Positions 54,081 to 62,323 of a stretch of 64,000 bases of DNA are shown piece by piece; the first letter of the stretch is position 1, and every line of letters begins with the position of its first letter. Below the pieces are notes generated by a model. That model saw nothing but the letters and a program-made list of their open reading frames with translations, was not told the DNA's origin and did no database searches. The position numbers and the translations under genes were made by a program. The stretch spans positions 31,284 to 95,283 of the forward strand of contig DHIW01000004.1 of the NCBI GenBank assembly GCA_002404015.1, read 5' to 3'. This DNA is from Chloroflexi bacterium UBA4736. GTDB taxonomy: Bacteria; Chloroflexota; Dormibacteria; Dormibacterales; Dormibacteraceae.

Positions 54081-54956
54081 ATGTGGCAGTACCGCGGCTT
54101 CAGGGCTCTGCAGTGGGTGATGGAACGGCTGCCGCGCGGCCTCGCCTACGCGCTCGCCATCGTGGTCGCGCGGCTGGCTTACCGGCTGGCCCGGAAGGCC
54201 CGGGCGGCCCTGGAGGCGAACCTCCGGATGGCGCTTCCCGAAGCTTCCGAGGCCGAGATACAGCACGTCAGCTGGCGCAACTTCCGGAACCATTCCAAGG
54301 CCTACGCGGACCTGATGCAGCTGCCCCGGGCCCGCGTGGACAGTCTCCGCACGCTGCTTCGGATCGAGGGTCGTGAGAACCTCGAGGCCGCCCTGGCGGC
54401 GGGCAAAGGGGTCCTGGTGGTGTCCGCCCACATGGGCTCCTGGGAGGTCGCCGCGGCGATCTGGTCCGCCACCATCACCCCGGTCTCGCTCTTCGCGGAG
54501 GAGCTGGAGCCGGCCGAGCTTTTCGACTGGTACCGGACCACCCGGGCCCGGCTGGGGATCAGCGTGCTGCCGCTGAACCAGCAGGGTTTGCGCCAGGTGA
54601 TCCAGGCCCTCGAGCAGGGCGAGATGGTGGTGACCGCGATCGACCGGGACATCCTCGGCACCGGGATCGTCCTGCCCTTCTTCGGGCGACCGGCGAAGAT
54701 CCCCAACGGGGTGGCTGCGATCGCGCTGCGGCGCGGCGTGCCGCTGCTGCCGGTCAGCATCTTCCGGCTGCCCGGCGACAGCTACCAGGCCGTCGGCTAT
54801 CCGCCGATCTTCGCGGCCCCGACGGGGGACAGAGCAGCCGACGAGAGGCGCGTCACCGAGCTGCTGGTGCGCCGGATGGAGGAGATAATCCGGGCCCATC
54901 CGGACCAGTGGCACATGCCCCACCGGCTCTGGGAAGGGGAGAAGATAGCCGGGTGA
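54081..54956 (+). CDS. Second lysophospholipid/PIM acyltransferase (LpxL/PatA family)
   Basis: This 291-residue paralogue of the preceding gene starts MWQYRGFRALQWVMERLPRG. It has NLRMALPEASEAEIQ, the acyltransferase motif SAHMGSWEVAAAI (His/Glu), AIDRDILGTGIVLPFFGRPA, PNGVAAIALRRGVPLLPVSI and HPDQWHMPHRLW. Two adjacent copies with different acidic residues (Asp and Glu) suggest different acceptor or acyl specificities. The stop overlaps the start of the glycosyltransferase. Confidence 0.9.
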   Translation: MWQYRGFRALQWVMERLPRGLAYALAIVVARLAYRLARKARAALEANLRMALPEASEAEIQHVSWRNFRNHSKAYADLMQLPRARVDSLRTLLRIEGRENLEAALAAGKGVLVVSAHMGSWEVAAAIWSATITPVSLFAEELEPAELFDWYRTTRARLGISVLPLNQQGLRQVIQALEQGEMVVTAIDRDILGTGIVLPFFGRPAKIPNGVAAIALRRGVPLLPVSIFRLPGDSYQAVGYPPIFAAPTGDRAADERRVTELLVRRMEEIIRAHPDQWHMPHRLWEGEKIAG

Positions 54957-56119
54957 AGGTGGGCCTTGTCTCGCCGTACGACTACTCACACCCCGGCGGC
55001 GTGACCGAGCACATCCGCCATCTCGCCGACTGGCTGCGCCATCTCGGCCACGACGTGCGCACTTTCGCGCCGTCCAGCCGGCGCGACATCGAGCACGATA
55101 CGGCCGAGTTCTATCGGATCGGGCGGGTCTTCTCGGTCCCCGCCAACGACTCCGTCGCGCGCATCACGATGAGCTTCCACATGGCGAACCGGGTGGCCCA
55201 GATCCTGGAGCGCGAGCGCTTCGATGTGCTGCACTTCCACGAGCCCCTCATGCCGGCCCTGCCGCTGACGCTTCTGCGGATGTCGCCAACCGCCAACGTG
55301 GGCACCTTCCACGCCTACGCCAAGTCCAACATCGGCTACTACTACGGGCGGCCTATCCTCGAGCCTTACCTGAAGCACCTGGACGCCACCATCGCCGTCA
55401 GCGGGCCGGCCCGCGACTTCCTGCGCCAGTACTTTCCAGAAGTGCACCCGCGCGTCATTCCGAACGGCATCGAGATCGAGAACTTCCGGCCCGGCCACAC
55501 CCCGATCCGCCACCTGCGCGACGACTGCGTCAACGTCCTGTTCGTCGGCCGGCTCGAGAAGCGCAAGGGCCTGACCGACCTGCTGCAGGCCTTCCAGTAC
55601 CTCCAGGAGCGCGTGCCCCAGGTCCGGCTGATCGTGGTCGGCGACGGTCCTCTGCGCTCCCGGGTCGAGAGCTTCGTCGAGTCCCGGCGGCTGGAGAACG
55701 TGGTGATGGCCGGCTACGTGCCAGACGAGGTGCTGCCTCGCTACTACGCGACGGCCGACATCTTCTGCGCGCCGGCCACCGGCAGCGAGAGCTTCGGGAT
55801 CGTGCTCCTGGAGGCGATGGCGAGCGGGCTGCCGGTCGTGGCGACCGAGATCCCGGGCTACCTCTCGGTCGTCGAGGCCGGCCGCGACAGCCTCACGGTT
55901 CGGCCCAAGAGCCCGGTCGAGCTGGCCGCGGCCCTCACGGTGCTGGCCCGCGACCCCGAGCTGCGCGCCCGCCTGGGCGCAGCCGGCCTGGCCCGAGCCC
56001 AGCGCTTTTCCTGGCGGGAGGTGACCGGCCGGGTCCTGGAGGTCTACCAGGAGGCCCGGGTGGCCTTCGCCGCCAAGGAGGCAAGGGTTGTTCACAACCC
56101 GATTTCAGGCGTGGGTTAG
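54953..56119 (+). CDS. PimA-like phosphatidylinositol mannosyltransferase (GT4)
   Basis: This 388-residue GT-B enzyme starts VKVGLVSPYDYSHPGGVTEH, like mycobacterial PimA. It continues with VLHFHEPLMPALPLTLLRMS, GTFHAYAKSNIGYYYGRPIL, VIPNGIEIENFRPG, VLFVGRLEKRKGLTDLLQAF, FCAPATGSESFGIVLLEAMA and GLPVVATEIPGYLSVVEAGR. The likely reaction is mannose transfer from GDP-mannose to phosphatidylinositol at the inner leaflet. The start is GTG 54953 inside the upstream stop. Mannose specificity is inferred from context. Confidence 0.88.
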   Translation: MKVGLVSPYDYSHPGGVTEHIRHLADWLRHLGHDVRTFAPSSRRDIEHDTAEFYRIGRVFSVPANDSVARITMSFHMANRVAQILERERFDVLHFHEPLMPALPLTLLRMSPTANVGTFHAYAKSNIGYYYGRPILEPYLKHLDATIAVSGPARDFLRQYFPEVHPRVIPNGIEIENFRPGHTPIRHLRDDCVNVLFVGRLEKRKGLTDLLQAFQYLQERVPQVRLIVVGDGPLRSRVESFVESRRLENVVMAGYVPDEVLPRYYATADIFCAPATGSESFGIVLLEAMASGLPVVATEIPGYLSVVEAGRDSLTVRPKSPVELAAALTVLARDPELRARLGAAGLARAQRFSWREVTGRVLEVYQEARVAFAAKEARVVHNPISGVG

Positions 56120-56738
56120 GCGCAACGCCCAGCGCCTGGCGAGCGGGCTGCAGGGCCTGGGCGTCACCCCCAACCAGATCACGGTCGCGGGGATGCTGTT
56201 CACCTTCGGCGCCGCGGCACTGGCCGGGTTCGGCTACCTGCTCCCAGCCGGCGTGGTGCTGGCGTTCGGCGGGATGTTCGACATCGTGGACGGCGCTCTG
56301 GCGAGGGCGGCCGGCAAGGGCTATCCGTACGGCGCCTTCCTCGACTCCACAATCGACCGCTATTCAGAGGGCGCCATCTACATCGGGATCGCGGCGTACT
56401 TCCTGGGCCACCCCGGCCCGGCCCTGCGGATCCAGGTGCTGGCCTGCCTGCTCGCGCTGGCCGGTTCCTACCTCGTGAGCTACACGCGGGCGCGCGCCCA
56501 GAGCCTGGGCTTCACGTGCGACGTGGGCGTCTTCGCGCGGCCGGAACGCGTCGTGGCGACCGTGATCGGTCTCCTGTTCGGCCCGATCGTCCTGACGCTG
56601 GTCGTGGTGCTGCTGGCACTGCTCACCAACTTCACGGCGCTCCAGCGCATCCACGAGGTCTGGCTGCAGGGCCGGGCCCAGCGGCGGGCCCGGGAAGCCG
56701 CCCCGGAACCGCCGGCCGGAGAGACCATCCGGCCCTAG
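56088..56738 (+). CDS. CDP-alcohol phosphatidyltransferase (PI/PI-phosphate synthase type)
   Basis: This 216-residue integral membrane protein has the complete signature D-x2-D-G-x2-A-R-x8-G-x3-D-x3-D in FDIVDGALARAAGKGYPYG followed by AFLDSTIDR. It also has hydrophobic segments such as ITVAGMLFTFGAAALAGFGY. With ino1 and a PimA-like gene in the operon, transfer of inositol 1-phosphate to CDP-diacylglycerol is the best inference; a phosphatidylglycerol-phosphate synthase is possible. It starts at TTG 56088, overlapping the GT gene by 32 bases. Confidence 0.88.
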   Translation: MFTTRFQAWVRRNAQRLASGLQGLGVTPNQITVAGMLFTFGAAALAGFGYLLPAGVVLAFGGMFDIVDGALARAAGKGYPYGAFLDSTIDRYSEGAIYIGIAAYFLGHPGPALRIQVLACLLALAGSYLVSYTRARAQSLGFTCDVGVFARPERVVATVIGLLFGPIVLTLVVVLLALLTNFTALQRIHEVWLQGRAQRRAREAAPEPPAGETIRP

Positions 56739-56768
56739 AGGTGCCGCCCTGGGTCCTAGCATGGTCGG

Positions 56769-57989
56769 ATGCGGGACCTGGTCGCGGCCTTCCGCAACCG
56801 CGGGCTGCTCACCCTGATGCTGGGGCACTTCACGGTCGACAGCTACGTCGGCGTGCTCCCGGTCCTCTTTCCACTGCTGATCGGCCGCTTCCACCTCAAC
56901 CTGGAAACCGTCGGCCTGGTCGCCCTGGCCTACAGCGGGATGGCGTCGATCTCCCAACCGTTATTCGGGCTGATCGCCGACCGCTGGGGGACCCGATTCA
57001 CCGGCCTGGCCCTGGTCTGGACGGCTTCCACCTTCGCGGCGGTCGGCTTCGCCTCCACCTTCCCGGCCCTGGTCGCTGTGGCCGCGATCTCCGGCCTGGG
57101 CTCCGGCTGCTTCCACCCACTGGGCGCGCTCACGGTGCGGGCCCTCCTGCCTGGGCGGGGGGCGGCGACGGCCATGAGCGTGTACGTGTCGGGGGGCACC
57201 CTCGGCCTGGCGGCCGGGCCGCTCATCGGCGTGGCCGTCTTCGGACTCTTCGGCACCCGGGGCACCGCGGTCATGCTTGTCCCCGGCCTGGCCAGCGCCG
57301 CCTTCCTGGTCCTGGCCATGCGCCGGCGCTCGACGAGGGACAAGGCGCGGCCCGAGCCGCCGGCGCCGCGCCCGGTCCTACTGCTTCCGCTGGCGGCCAC
57401 GATCGGCGTCATGGCCTCCCGCAGCTGGACGGTGGTCGCTCTCCAGGCCTTCACCCCGACCTGGTATCAGCAGATGGGCTATGGGCCCTGGTTCTACGGC
57501 CCGCTCGCCACAACGATCATCCTGGCCAGCGCCATCGGAGCCGTCGGCACCGGCAGCCTCGCGGACCGCTTCGGGCGGCGCTTCGTCATCCTCTGGTCGC
57601 TGGTGCTGAGCGTGCCCGCGGTCGCGCTCTTCGTCGCCTTCCCCGGCCCGCTGGCGTTCCTCTGGGGCGTACTGGTGGGCTTCCTCGCGGCTTCCACCGC
57701 TCCGCTCATGCTCATGCTGGCCCAGGAGCTGATGGCCGGCCGGGCCGGGTTTGCGTCGGGGCTGATCATGGGCCTCGGGTTCGCGACCGGCGCCATCGGC
57801 GTTCCGCTCACGGGGGCCATCGCCGACCGCATCGGCCTCCAGGACGCGCTGGCGACCCAGCTCCTGGTCGTGGCTCTCACCATCCCGATCGCGCTGCTGC
57901 TGCCGGGCGAGAAGCTGCTCCACTCGCTTCGCCAGCCGGCCGTCGAGGCGGCCGCCGTCGCCGCCGCCGTTCCCGCAACCGGCGACTAA
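56769..57989 (+). CDS. MFS transporter (fosmidomycin-resistance-like)
   Basis: This 406-residue protein has 12 hydrophobic segments in the Fsr-like pattern: LMLGHFTVDSYVGVLPVLFP, LVALAYSGMASISQPLFGLI, GLGSGCFHPLGALTVRALLP, VSGGTLGLAAGPLIG and IGAVGTGSLADRFGRRFVIL. Fsr-type transporters export fosmidomycin or related small molecules. It starts at ATG 56769, 30 bases after the lipid operon and 12 bases before holB. The substrate is unknown. Confidence 0.88.
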   Translation: MRDLVAAFRNRGLLTLMLGHFTVDSYVGVLPVLFPLLIGRFHLNLETVGLVALAYSGMASISQPLFGLIADRWGTRFTGLALVWTASTFAAVGFASTFPALVAVAAISGLGSGCFHPLGALTVRALLPGRGAATAMSVYVSGGTLGLAAGPLIGVAVFGLFGTRGTAVMLVPGLASAAFLVLAMRRRSTRDKARPEPPAPRPVLLLPLAATIGVMASRSWTVVALQAFTPTWYQQMGYGPWFYGPLATTIILASAIGAVGTGSLADRFGRRFVILWSLVLSVPAVALFVAFPGPLAFLWGVLVGFLAASTAPLMLMLAQELMAGRAGFASGLIMGLGFATGAIGVPLTGAIADRIGLQDALATQLLVVALTIPIALLLPGEKLLHSLRQPAVEAAAVAAAVPATGD

Positions 57990-58001
57990 CCTTTAGGGGT
58001 C

Positions 58002-58949
58002 GTGACCGAAGACGCCTTCGCCGGCATCGCCGGGCACCCGGCGGTACTCCGCCTCCTTCGCAGCCAGACCGAGGGCGGACGGCTGTCCCACGCCTACCTC
58101 TTCGTCGGCGAGCCGACGCTGGGCAAGACCACCGTCGCCCGGGCCCTGGCCCGGACCCTGCTCCCCGAGGCTCCGCTCGAGCGCCACCCCGACTTCTGGG
58201 AGGATGACCGTCGCGACAACCTTAAGATCGACGAGATCCGGCTGCTTCCGGACAAGCAGCCCGAGCACCACCAGCAGTCTCTGCAGGCGTTCCTGTCGCT
58301 GAAGCCCGCGGTCGGCGGCCGGCGGGTCGCGCTGATCGCCAACGCGGGCCGGCTGGCCGACGCCATCCAGGGCATCCTGCTGAAGACGCTGGAGGAACCC
58401 CACCCGAACCGGGTGATCGTGCTCACGACCCCCAGCCTGTCTCCCTTTGTCGTCCTGCCGACCGTCGTCTCACGCTGCCAGAGGGTCGCTTTCCATGGCG
58501 TCCCGATGGCCGAGATCGCGAACCTGCTGCGGAGACAGGATGTGCCGGAAGAGCGCGCCCTGGCTCTGTCCGAGCTGGCCCGCGGGCGGCCTGGTTGGGC
58601 GGTCGAGGCGGCGGGCGACGCCTCGGTCGTGGACCGCCATCGGGACTGGGCGGAGCGGCTGGAGGGCTTGTTCGGGAGGCCTGCCGACGCGGCGCTGCGA
58701 TTGGCGGCGGAGCTCGACTCCGCCAACTTCAGCTGGCGGGGCGGCGACCGCGGCACCGAGGACCCGGTCCAGTTCGCACTGGGCAGCTGGCAGGTCGCGC
58801 TCCGGCGCCGGATGCTCGACCAGCCGCGGCGCGCCGACTGGGCCCGCCTCCTCGAGCTCTCCTACGACACGGCCGGCTACCTGGAGCAAAACGTGAGCCC
58901 CCGGCTCGCCCTCGAGTGTTTTCTGCTGGAATGCCGCAAAGCTTCCTGA
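58002..58949 (+). CDS. holB: DNA polymerase III delta' subunit (HolB) / clamp-loader AAA protein
   Basis: This 315-residue protein has the clamp-loader AAA features FAGIAGHPAVLRLLRSQTEG, SHAYLFVGEPTLGKTTVARA (P-loop GEPTLGKTT), RRVALIANAGRLADAIQGIL, LLKTLEEPHPNRVIVLTT and the sensor-like VVSRCQRVAFHGV. A zinc module is lacking, which is usual for delta'. It starts at GTG 58002. In many bacteria holB follows tmk; here it is 21 kb away, before hisC. Confidence 0.88.
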   Translation: MTEDAFAGIAGHPAVLRLLRSQTEGGRLSHAYLFVGEPTLGKTTVARALARTLLPEAPLERHPDFWEDDRRDNLKIDEIRLLPDKQPEHHQQSLQAFLSLKPAVGGRRVALIANAGRLADAIQGILLKTLEEPHPNRVIVLTTPSLSPFVVLPTVVSRCQRVAFHGVPMAEIANLLRRQDVPEERALALSELARGRPGWAVEAAGDASVVDRHRDWAERLEGLFGRPADAALRLAAELDSANFSWRGGDRGTEDPVQFALGSWQVALRRRMLDQPRRADWARLLELSYDTAGYLEQNVSPRLALECFLLECRKAS

Positions 58950-59980
58950 AGCGGGCGCTCAGCGGCTTCACGCCCTACACGCCCGGCCTCCAGCCGCCGG
59001 ATGGCGAGGGCTGGACCAAGCTCAACACCAACGAGTCGCCCTGGCCGCCCTCCCCCAAGGTGCTGGCGGCGCTGCACGCTGCGATCGGCGAGAACCTGCG
59101 CCTCTACCCCAGCCCCCTGGCCGAACCGGCCCGCGAGGCGATCGCCCGCGAGTTCGGGCTCACACCGGACTGGGTGGCGATGGGCAACGGCGGCGACGAG
59201 CTGATAGCGATGTGCCTCCGCGCGTTCGTGGGCGCCGGCGAGCGCGTGGCCTTTCCAACCCCCAGCTATCCCCTGTACGAGCCCGAGGCTCTTATGTACG
59301 AGCTGACGCCGATCGCCCACCCGCTGGGCGAGGGCTGGGCGCTGCCGGACTCGCTGGCCGCCGACGAGGCGCCTCTCAAGCTCGTGGCCAACCCCAACTC
59401 GCCCACCGGCACCTGGTACCCCCGGCCCGTCATCGAGGACCTGGTGCGCCGCTCTCGAGGCGTGGTGGCGCTGGACGAGGCCTACGTGGACTTCGCTCCC
59501 GAGACGCGCCTCGACCTCCTTCACGAGCACGCCAACCTGCTGCTCCTGCGCACGCTCTCCAAGTCGGGGGCGCTGGCCGGCCTACGCATCGGCTACGCGC
59601 TCGGCCACCCCGACCTGATCCGCGCCCTCGACGTGGTCAAGGACTCCTACAACCTGGACCGGCTGGCGATCGTGGCCGCCGTGGCCGCCATCGAGGACCG
59701 CGACTACCGGCGTCGGCTCGTGGAGCACGTCGTCAACGAGCGGGATTGGCTGGCCGAAAGCCTTGCCGGCGCCGGTTTCACCGTGGCGCCGTCCGCCGCC
59801 AACTTCGTGTTCGTGCGGCCGCCCGCGCCGGCCGGGGAGGTCTTCGAGGGCCTGAAGGCCCGCAAGGTGCTGGTGCGCCACTACGACCGGGAGCCGATCG
59901 CCGGCTGGTTCCGGGTCACCGTCGGAACCCGCGAGCAGCACGAGCGGCTGCTCTCCGCACTTCAGGAGGTGATGGCGTGA
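58931..59980 (+). CDS. hisC: Histidinol-phosphate aminotransferase
   Basis: This PLP enzyme transfers an amino group to imidazole-acetol phosphate in histidine synthesis. The 349-residue protein begins MPQSFLKRALSGFTPYTPG. It has KLNTNESPWPPSPKVLAAL, the WVAMGNGGDELIAMCLRAFV loop, NPNSPTGTWYP, VALDEAYVDFA and the PLP lysine in RTLSKSGALAGLRIGYALG. It starts at ATG 58931, inside the end of holB. hisA is at 19285. Confidence 0.95.
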   Translation: MPQSFLKRALSGFTPYTPGLQPPDGEGWTKLNTNESPWPPSPKVLAALHAAIGENLRLYPSPLAEPAREAIAREFGLTPDWVAMGNGGDELIAMCLRAFVGAGERVAFPTPSYPLYEPEALMYELTPIAHPLGEGWALPDSLAADEAPLKLVANPNSPTGTWYPRPVIEDLVRRSRGVVALDEAYVDFAPETRLDLLHEHANLLLLRTLSKSGALAGLRIGYALGHPDLIRALDVVKDSYNLDRLAIVAAVAAIEDRDYRRRLVEHVVNERDWLAESLAGAGFTVAPSAANFVFVRPPAPAGEVFEGLKARKVLVRHYDREPIAGWFRVTVGTREQHERLLSALQEVMA

Positions 59981-60540
59981 CGCCGACCCGCGACGAAGCC
60001 TGGGCGCTGGTCCAGGAGAGCACCAAGAGCGAGACCCTGCGCCGCCACATGCGCGCCGTCGAGGCGGCAATGCGGGCCTACGCTCGGCGCTACGGCGAGG
60101 ACGAGGAGCGCTGGGCCGTGCTCGGCCTCATCCACGACTGGGACTACGAGTCGGGGCCGACGCCCGAGCTGCACCCGACGCGGGGTATCCGCATGCTGCG
60201 CGAGAAGGGCTGGCCGGAGGAGTACCTGGACGACATCGCCTCCCACGCCGACTACCTCGACGTCGCCCGCGACACCAAGCTGCGGCTGGCCCTCCATGCC
60301 GTGGACGAGATGTCGGGATTCATCATCGCCTGCGCCCTGGTCAAGCCCGACCGCTCGCTGGGCTCCGTCGACGCGCGGACGGTGCGCAAGAAGATGAAGG
60401 ACAAGGCCTTCGCGAGGGCCGTCCGGCGAGACGAGCTCGCAAGCAGCGCCGAGGCGCTTGGGATACCCTTCGACGAGCACGTGGAATTCGTTCGCGACGC
60501 GCTGAAGCCGATCGCCGGCGACCTGGGCCTCAACCCATGA
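59977..60540 (+). CDS. HD-domain (HDIG-type) phosphohydrolase
   Basis: This 187-residue protein starts at GTG 59977 (VTPTRDEAWALVQESTKSE). The HD metal motif is visible: LRRHMRAVEAAMRAYARRYG with the first His, LGLIHDWDYESGPTPELHP with HD, and IASHADYLD. These proteins hydrolyse nucleotides or related phosphoesters; the substrate is unknown. It is coupled to hisC (GTGA) and to the next gene (ATGA). Confidence 0.85.
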   Translation: MTPTRDEAWALVQESTKSETLRRHMRAVEAAMRAYARRYGEDEERWAVLGLIHDWDYESGPTPELHPTRGIRMLREKGWPEEYLDDIASHADYLDVARDTKLRLALHAVDEMSGFIIACALVKPDRSLGSVDARTVRKKMKDKAFARAVRRDELASSAEALGIPFDEHVEFVRDALKPIAGDLGLNP

Positions 60541-61520
60541 GCAGCGACGGCAATCCCCGCGTCCTCCTGATGCACTCGATCCTCGACCCCGGCCCCGCGC
60601 TGCTCGCGGAGGCCTGCGAGGTCGTCGCCTATCCCTCCAACCAGCCGCTGGACGAAGAGCACATCCGGGAGGCCGCCGAGGGCTGCGCCGGCATCGTGAG
60701 CCAGGTCATGGACCCCATCGGCGCCACCGTGCTGGCGACGCCCGGCCTGAAGATCGTGGCCAACGTGGCGGTCGGCTACGACAACATCGACCTGGCCGCG
60801 GCCACCAAGAACGGCGTGATGGTGACCAACACGCCGGGCGTCCTCGACGAGACGACCGCCGACTTCGCCTTCGCGTTGATCATGGCTACGGCCCGCCGCG
60901 TCGTGCAGGGTGACGCGCTCGTTCGCAGCGGCAACTTCAAGGGCTGGGCGATCGACATGATGCTGGGCCAGGACATCAACCACGCGACCCTGGGCCTGGT
61001 CGGGATCGGCCGCATCGGCCGCGGCGTGGCGCGCCGCGCCAGGGGCTTCGCGATGCGCGTGATGTACAGCGACCCCCACCCTCTGCTGCCCGACGTGGAG
61101 CGCGAGATGGGTCTCACCCGGGTGGACCTCCCGCAGCTCCTGCGGGACGCCGATATCGTGAGCATCCACGTCCCGCTCAGCGACCGGACCCACCACCTGA
61201 TCGGCGCCGCGGAGCTGGCCATGATGAAGCCCACCGCCGTGCTCGTGAACACCTCGCGCGGCCCGGTCGTCGACGAGTCCGCACTGGCCGACGCGCTCAA
61301 GCAGCGGAAGATTTTCGGGGCCGGGCTGGACGTCTTCGAGCGCGAGCCGGCCGTCCACCCTGGCCTGATCGCGGCCCACAACGTGATCCTCTCGCCTCAC
61401 ATCGCCAGTGCCTCGACCCACACCCGCTCGGAGATGTGCGCGGTGGCCGCCCGCAACCTGGTCACCGGCCTCCGCGGCGGCCGTCCCGCCAACCTCCTCA
61501 ACCCGGAGGTGGCGAGGTAG
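60537..61520 (+). CDS. D-2-hydroxyacid dehydrogenase (glycerate/glyoxylate reductase type)
   Basis: This 327-residue enzyme has VANVAVGYDNIDLAAATKNG, NTPGVLDETTADFAFALIMA, the NAD(P) site LGLVGIGRIGRGVARRARGF, VSIHVPLSDRTHHLIGAAEL, NTSRGPVVDESALADAL and GLDVFEREPAVHPGL. The glyoxylate reductase/hydroxypyruvate reductase group fits best. It could make D-glycerate for the kinase at 23136. It starts at ATG 60537. Its stop overlaps the probable start of the HAD gene. Confidence 0.92.
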   Translation: MSSDGNPRVLLMHSILDPGPALLAEACEVVAYPSNQPLDEEHIREAAEGCAGIVSQVMDPIGATVLATPGLKIVANVAVGYDNIDLAAATKNGVMVTNTPGVLDETTADFAFALIMATARRVVQGDALVRSGNFKGWAIDMMLGQDINHATLGLVGIGRIGRGVARRARGFAMRVMYSDPHPLLPDVEREMGLTRVDLPQLLRDADIVSIHVPLSDRTHHLIGAAELAMMKPTAVLVNTSRGPVVDESALADALKQRKIFGAGLDVFEREPAVHPGLIAAHNVILSPHIASASTHTRSEMCAVAARNLVTGLRGGRPANLLNPEVAR

Positions 61521-62323
61521 CTCACGGTACCCAGTACCGGCTCCTGGCGCTCGACCTCGACGGCACGGTCCTCACCTTCGACCTCCAGCTGGATCCCCGC
61601 GACGTCGAGGCCGTCGCCAGAGCCGAGGCGGCGGGGATCACGGTCGTGGCCTGCACCGGCCGGCCCTACCCGGGCGCGCTGCCCTGGGTCCAGAAACTGG
61701 GGCTGACCCAGCCCTTCGTCTGCTACCAGGGAGCCGAGGTGCGCACCGTCTCGGGCGAGGTGCTGCTCGACCACGGCGTGCCCCACGCACTGGCCATGGA
61801 GGTGGTCCGCTTCTGCCGCGAGCGCGACCTCCACGTCCAGGCCTACCTGAACGACGAGCTGATCGTCGAAAGGGTCCGCCCCGAGGCCGAGCAGTACTCC
61901 CGGCATTCGGGAATGCCTCTTCACGTGGTGGCGGACCTGGACCAGGGCATGGGGCCGACCACGCCCAAGGTGGTGGTCGTGGCCGACCCGCCGAAGATCG
62001 AGCAGCTGCTGCCCGAGGTCCGCGAGCGCTGGCGCGGCCGCCTGTACGCAGCGACCTCGCTGCCCGCCTACCTGGAGATCACCAACCCGGACGCCGACAA
62101 GCGGCAGGCCCTGGAATTCCTCTGTGAGAGGCTGGGGGTCACCCGCCAGCAGGCGGTCGCAGTGGGCGACGGCCGCAACGACGTGCCCATGCTCGAGTGG
62201 GCGGGGCTCGGTGTGGCCGTGGCGGGCGCCGCCCCGGAAGTCCTGGCCGCGGCCGGCCGGGTGATCCCAGCCCCCGGCCACGGCGGAATCGCCGGGCTGG
62301 TGGACGGGTTACTGCAGTCGTGA
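61517..62323 (+). CDS. HAD-superfamily (Cof-type) phosphatase, apparent non-NTG start
   Basis: The frame shows YRLLALDLDGTVLTFDLQLD (motif I DLDGT), TVVACTGRPYPGALPW, PTTPKVVVVADPPKIEQLLP, EITNPDADKRQALEFLCERL and AVGDGRNDVPMLEWAGLGVA (motif IV), a type IIB Cof hydrolase acting on sugar phosphates or similar. GGAGG at 61505-61509 is followed after 7 bases by GTA 61517, which overlaps the upstream TAG. No ATG/GTG/TTG lies near it. CTG 61544 (LALDLDGT) is the only NTG alternative and lacks a ribosome-binding site. The start is provisional. Confidence 0.85.
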   Translation, partial: VAHGTQYRLLALDLDGTVLTFDLQLDPRDVEAVARAEAAGITVVACTGRPYPGALPWVQKLGLTQPFVCYQGAEVRTVSGEVLLDHGVPHALAMEVVRFCRERDLHVQAYLNDELIVERVRPEAEQYSRHSGMPLHVVADLDQGMGPTTPKVVVVADPPKIEQLLPEVRERWRGRLYAATSLPAYLEITNPDADKRQALEFLCERLGVTRQQAVAVGDGRNDVPMLEWAGLGVAVAGAAPEVLAAAGRVIPAPGHGGIAGLVDGLLQS

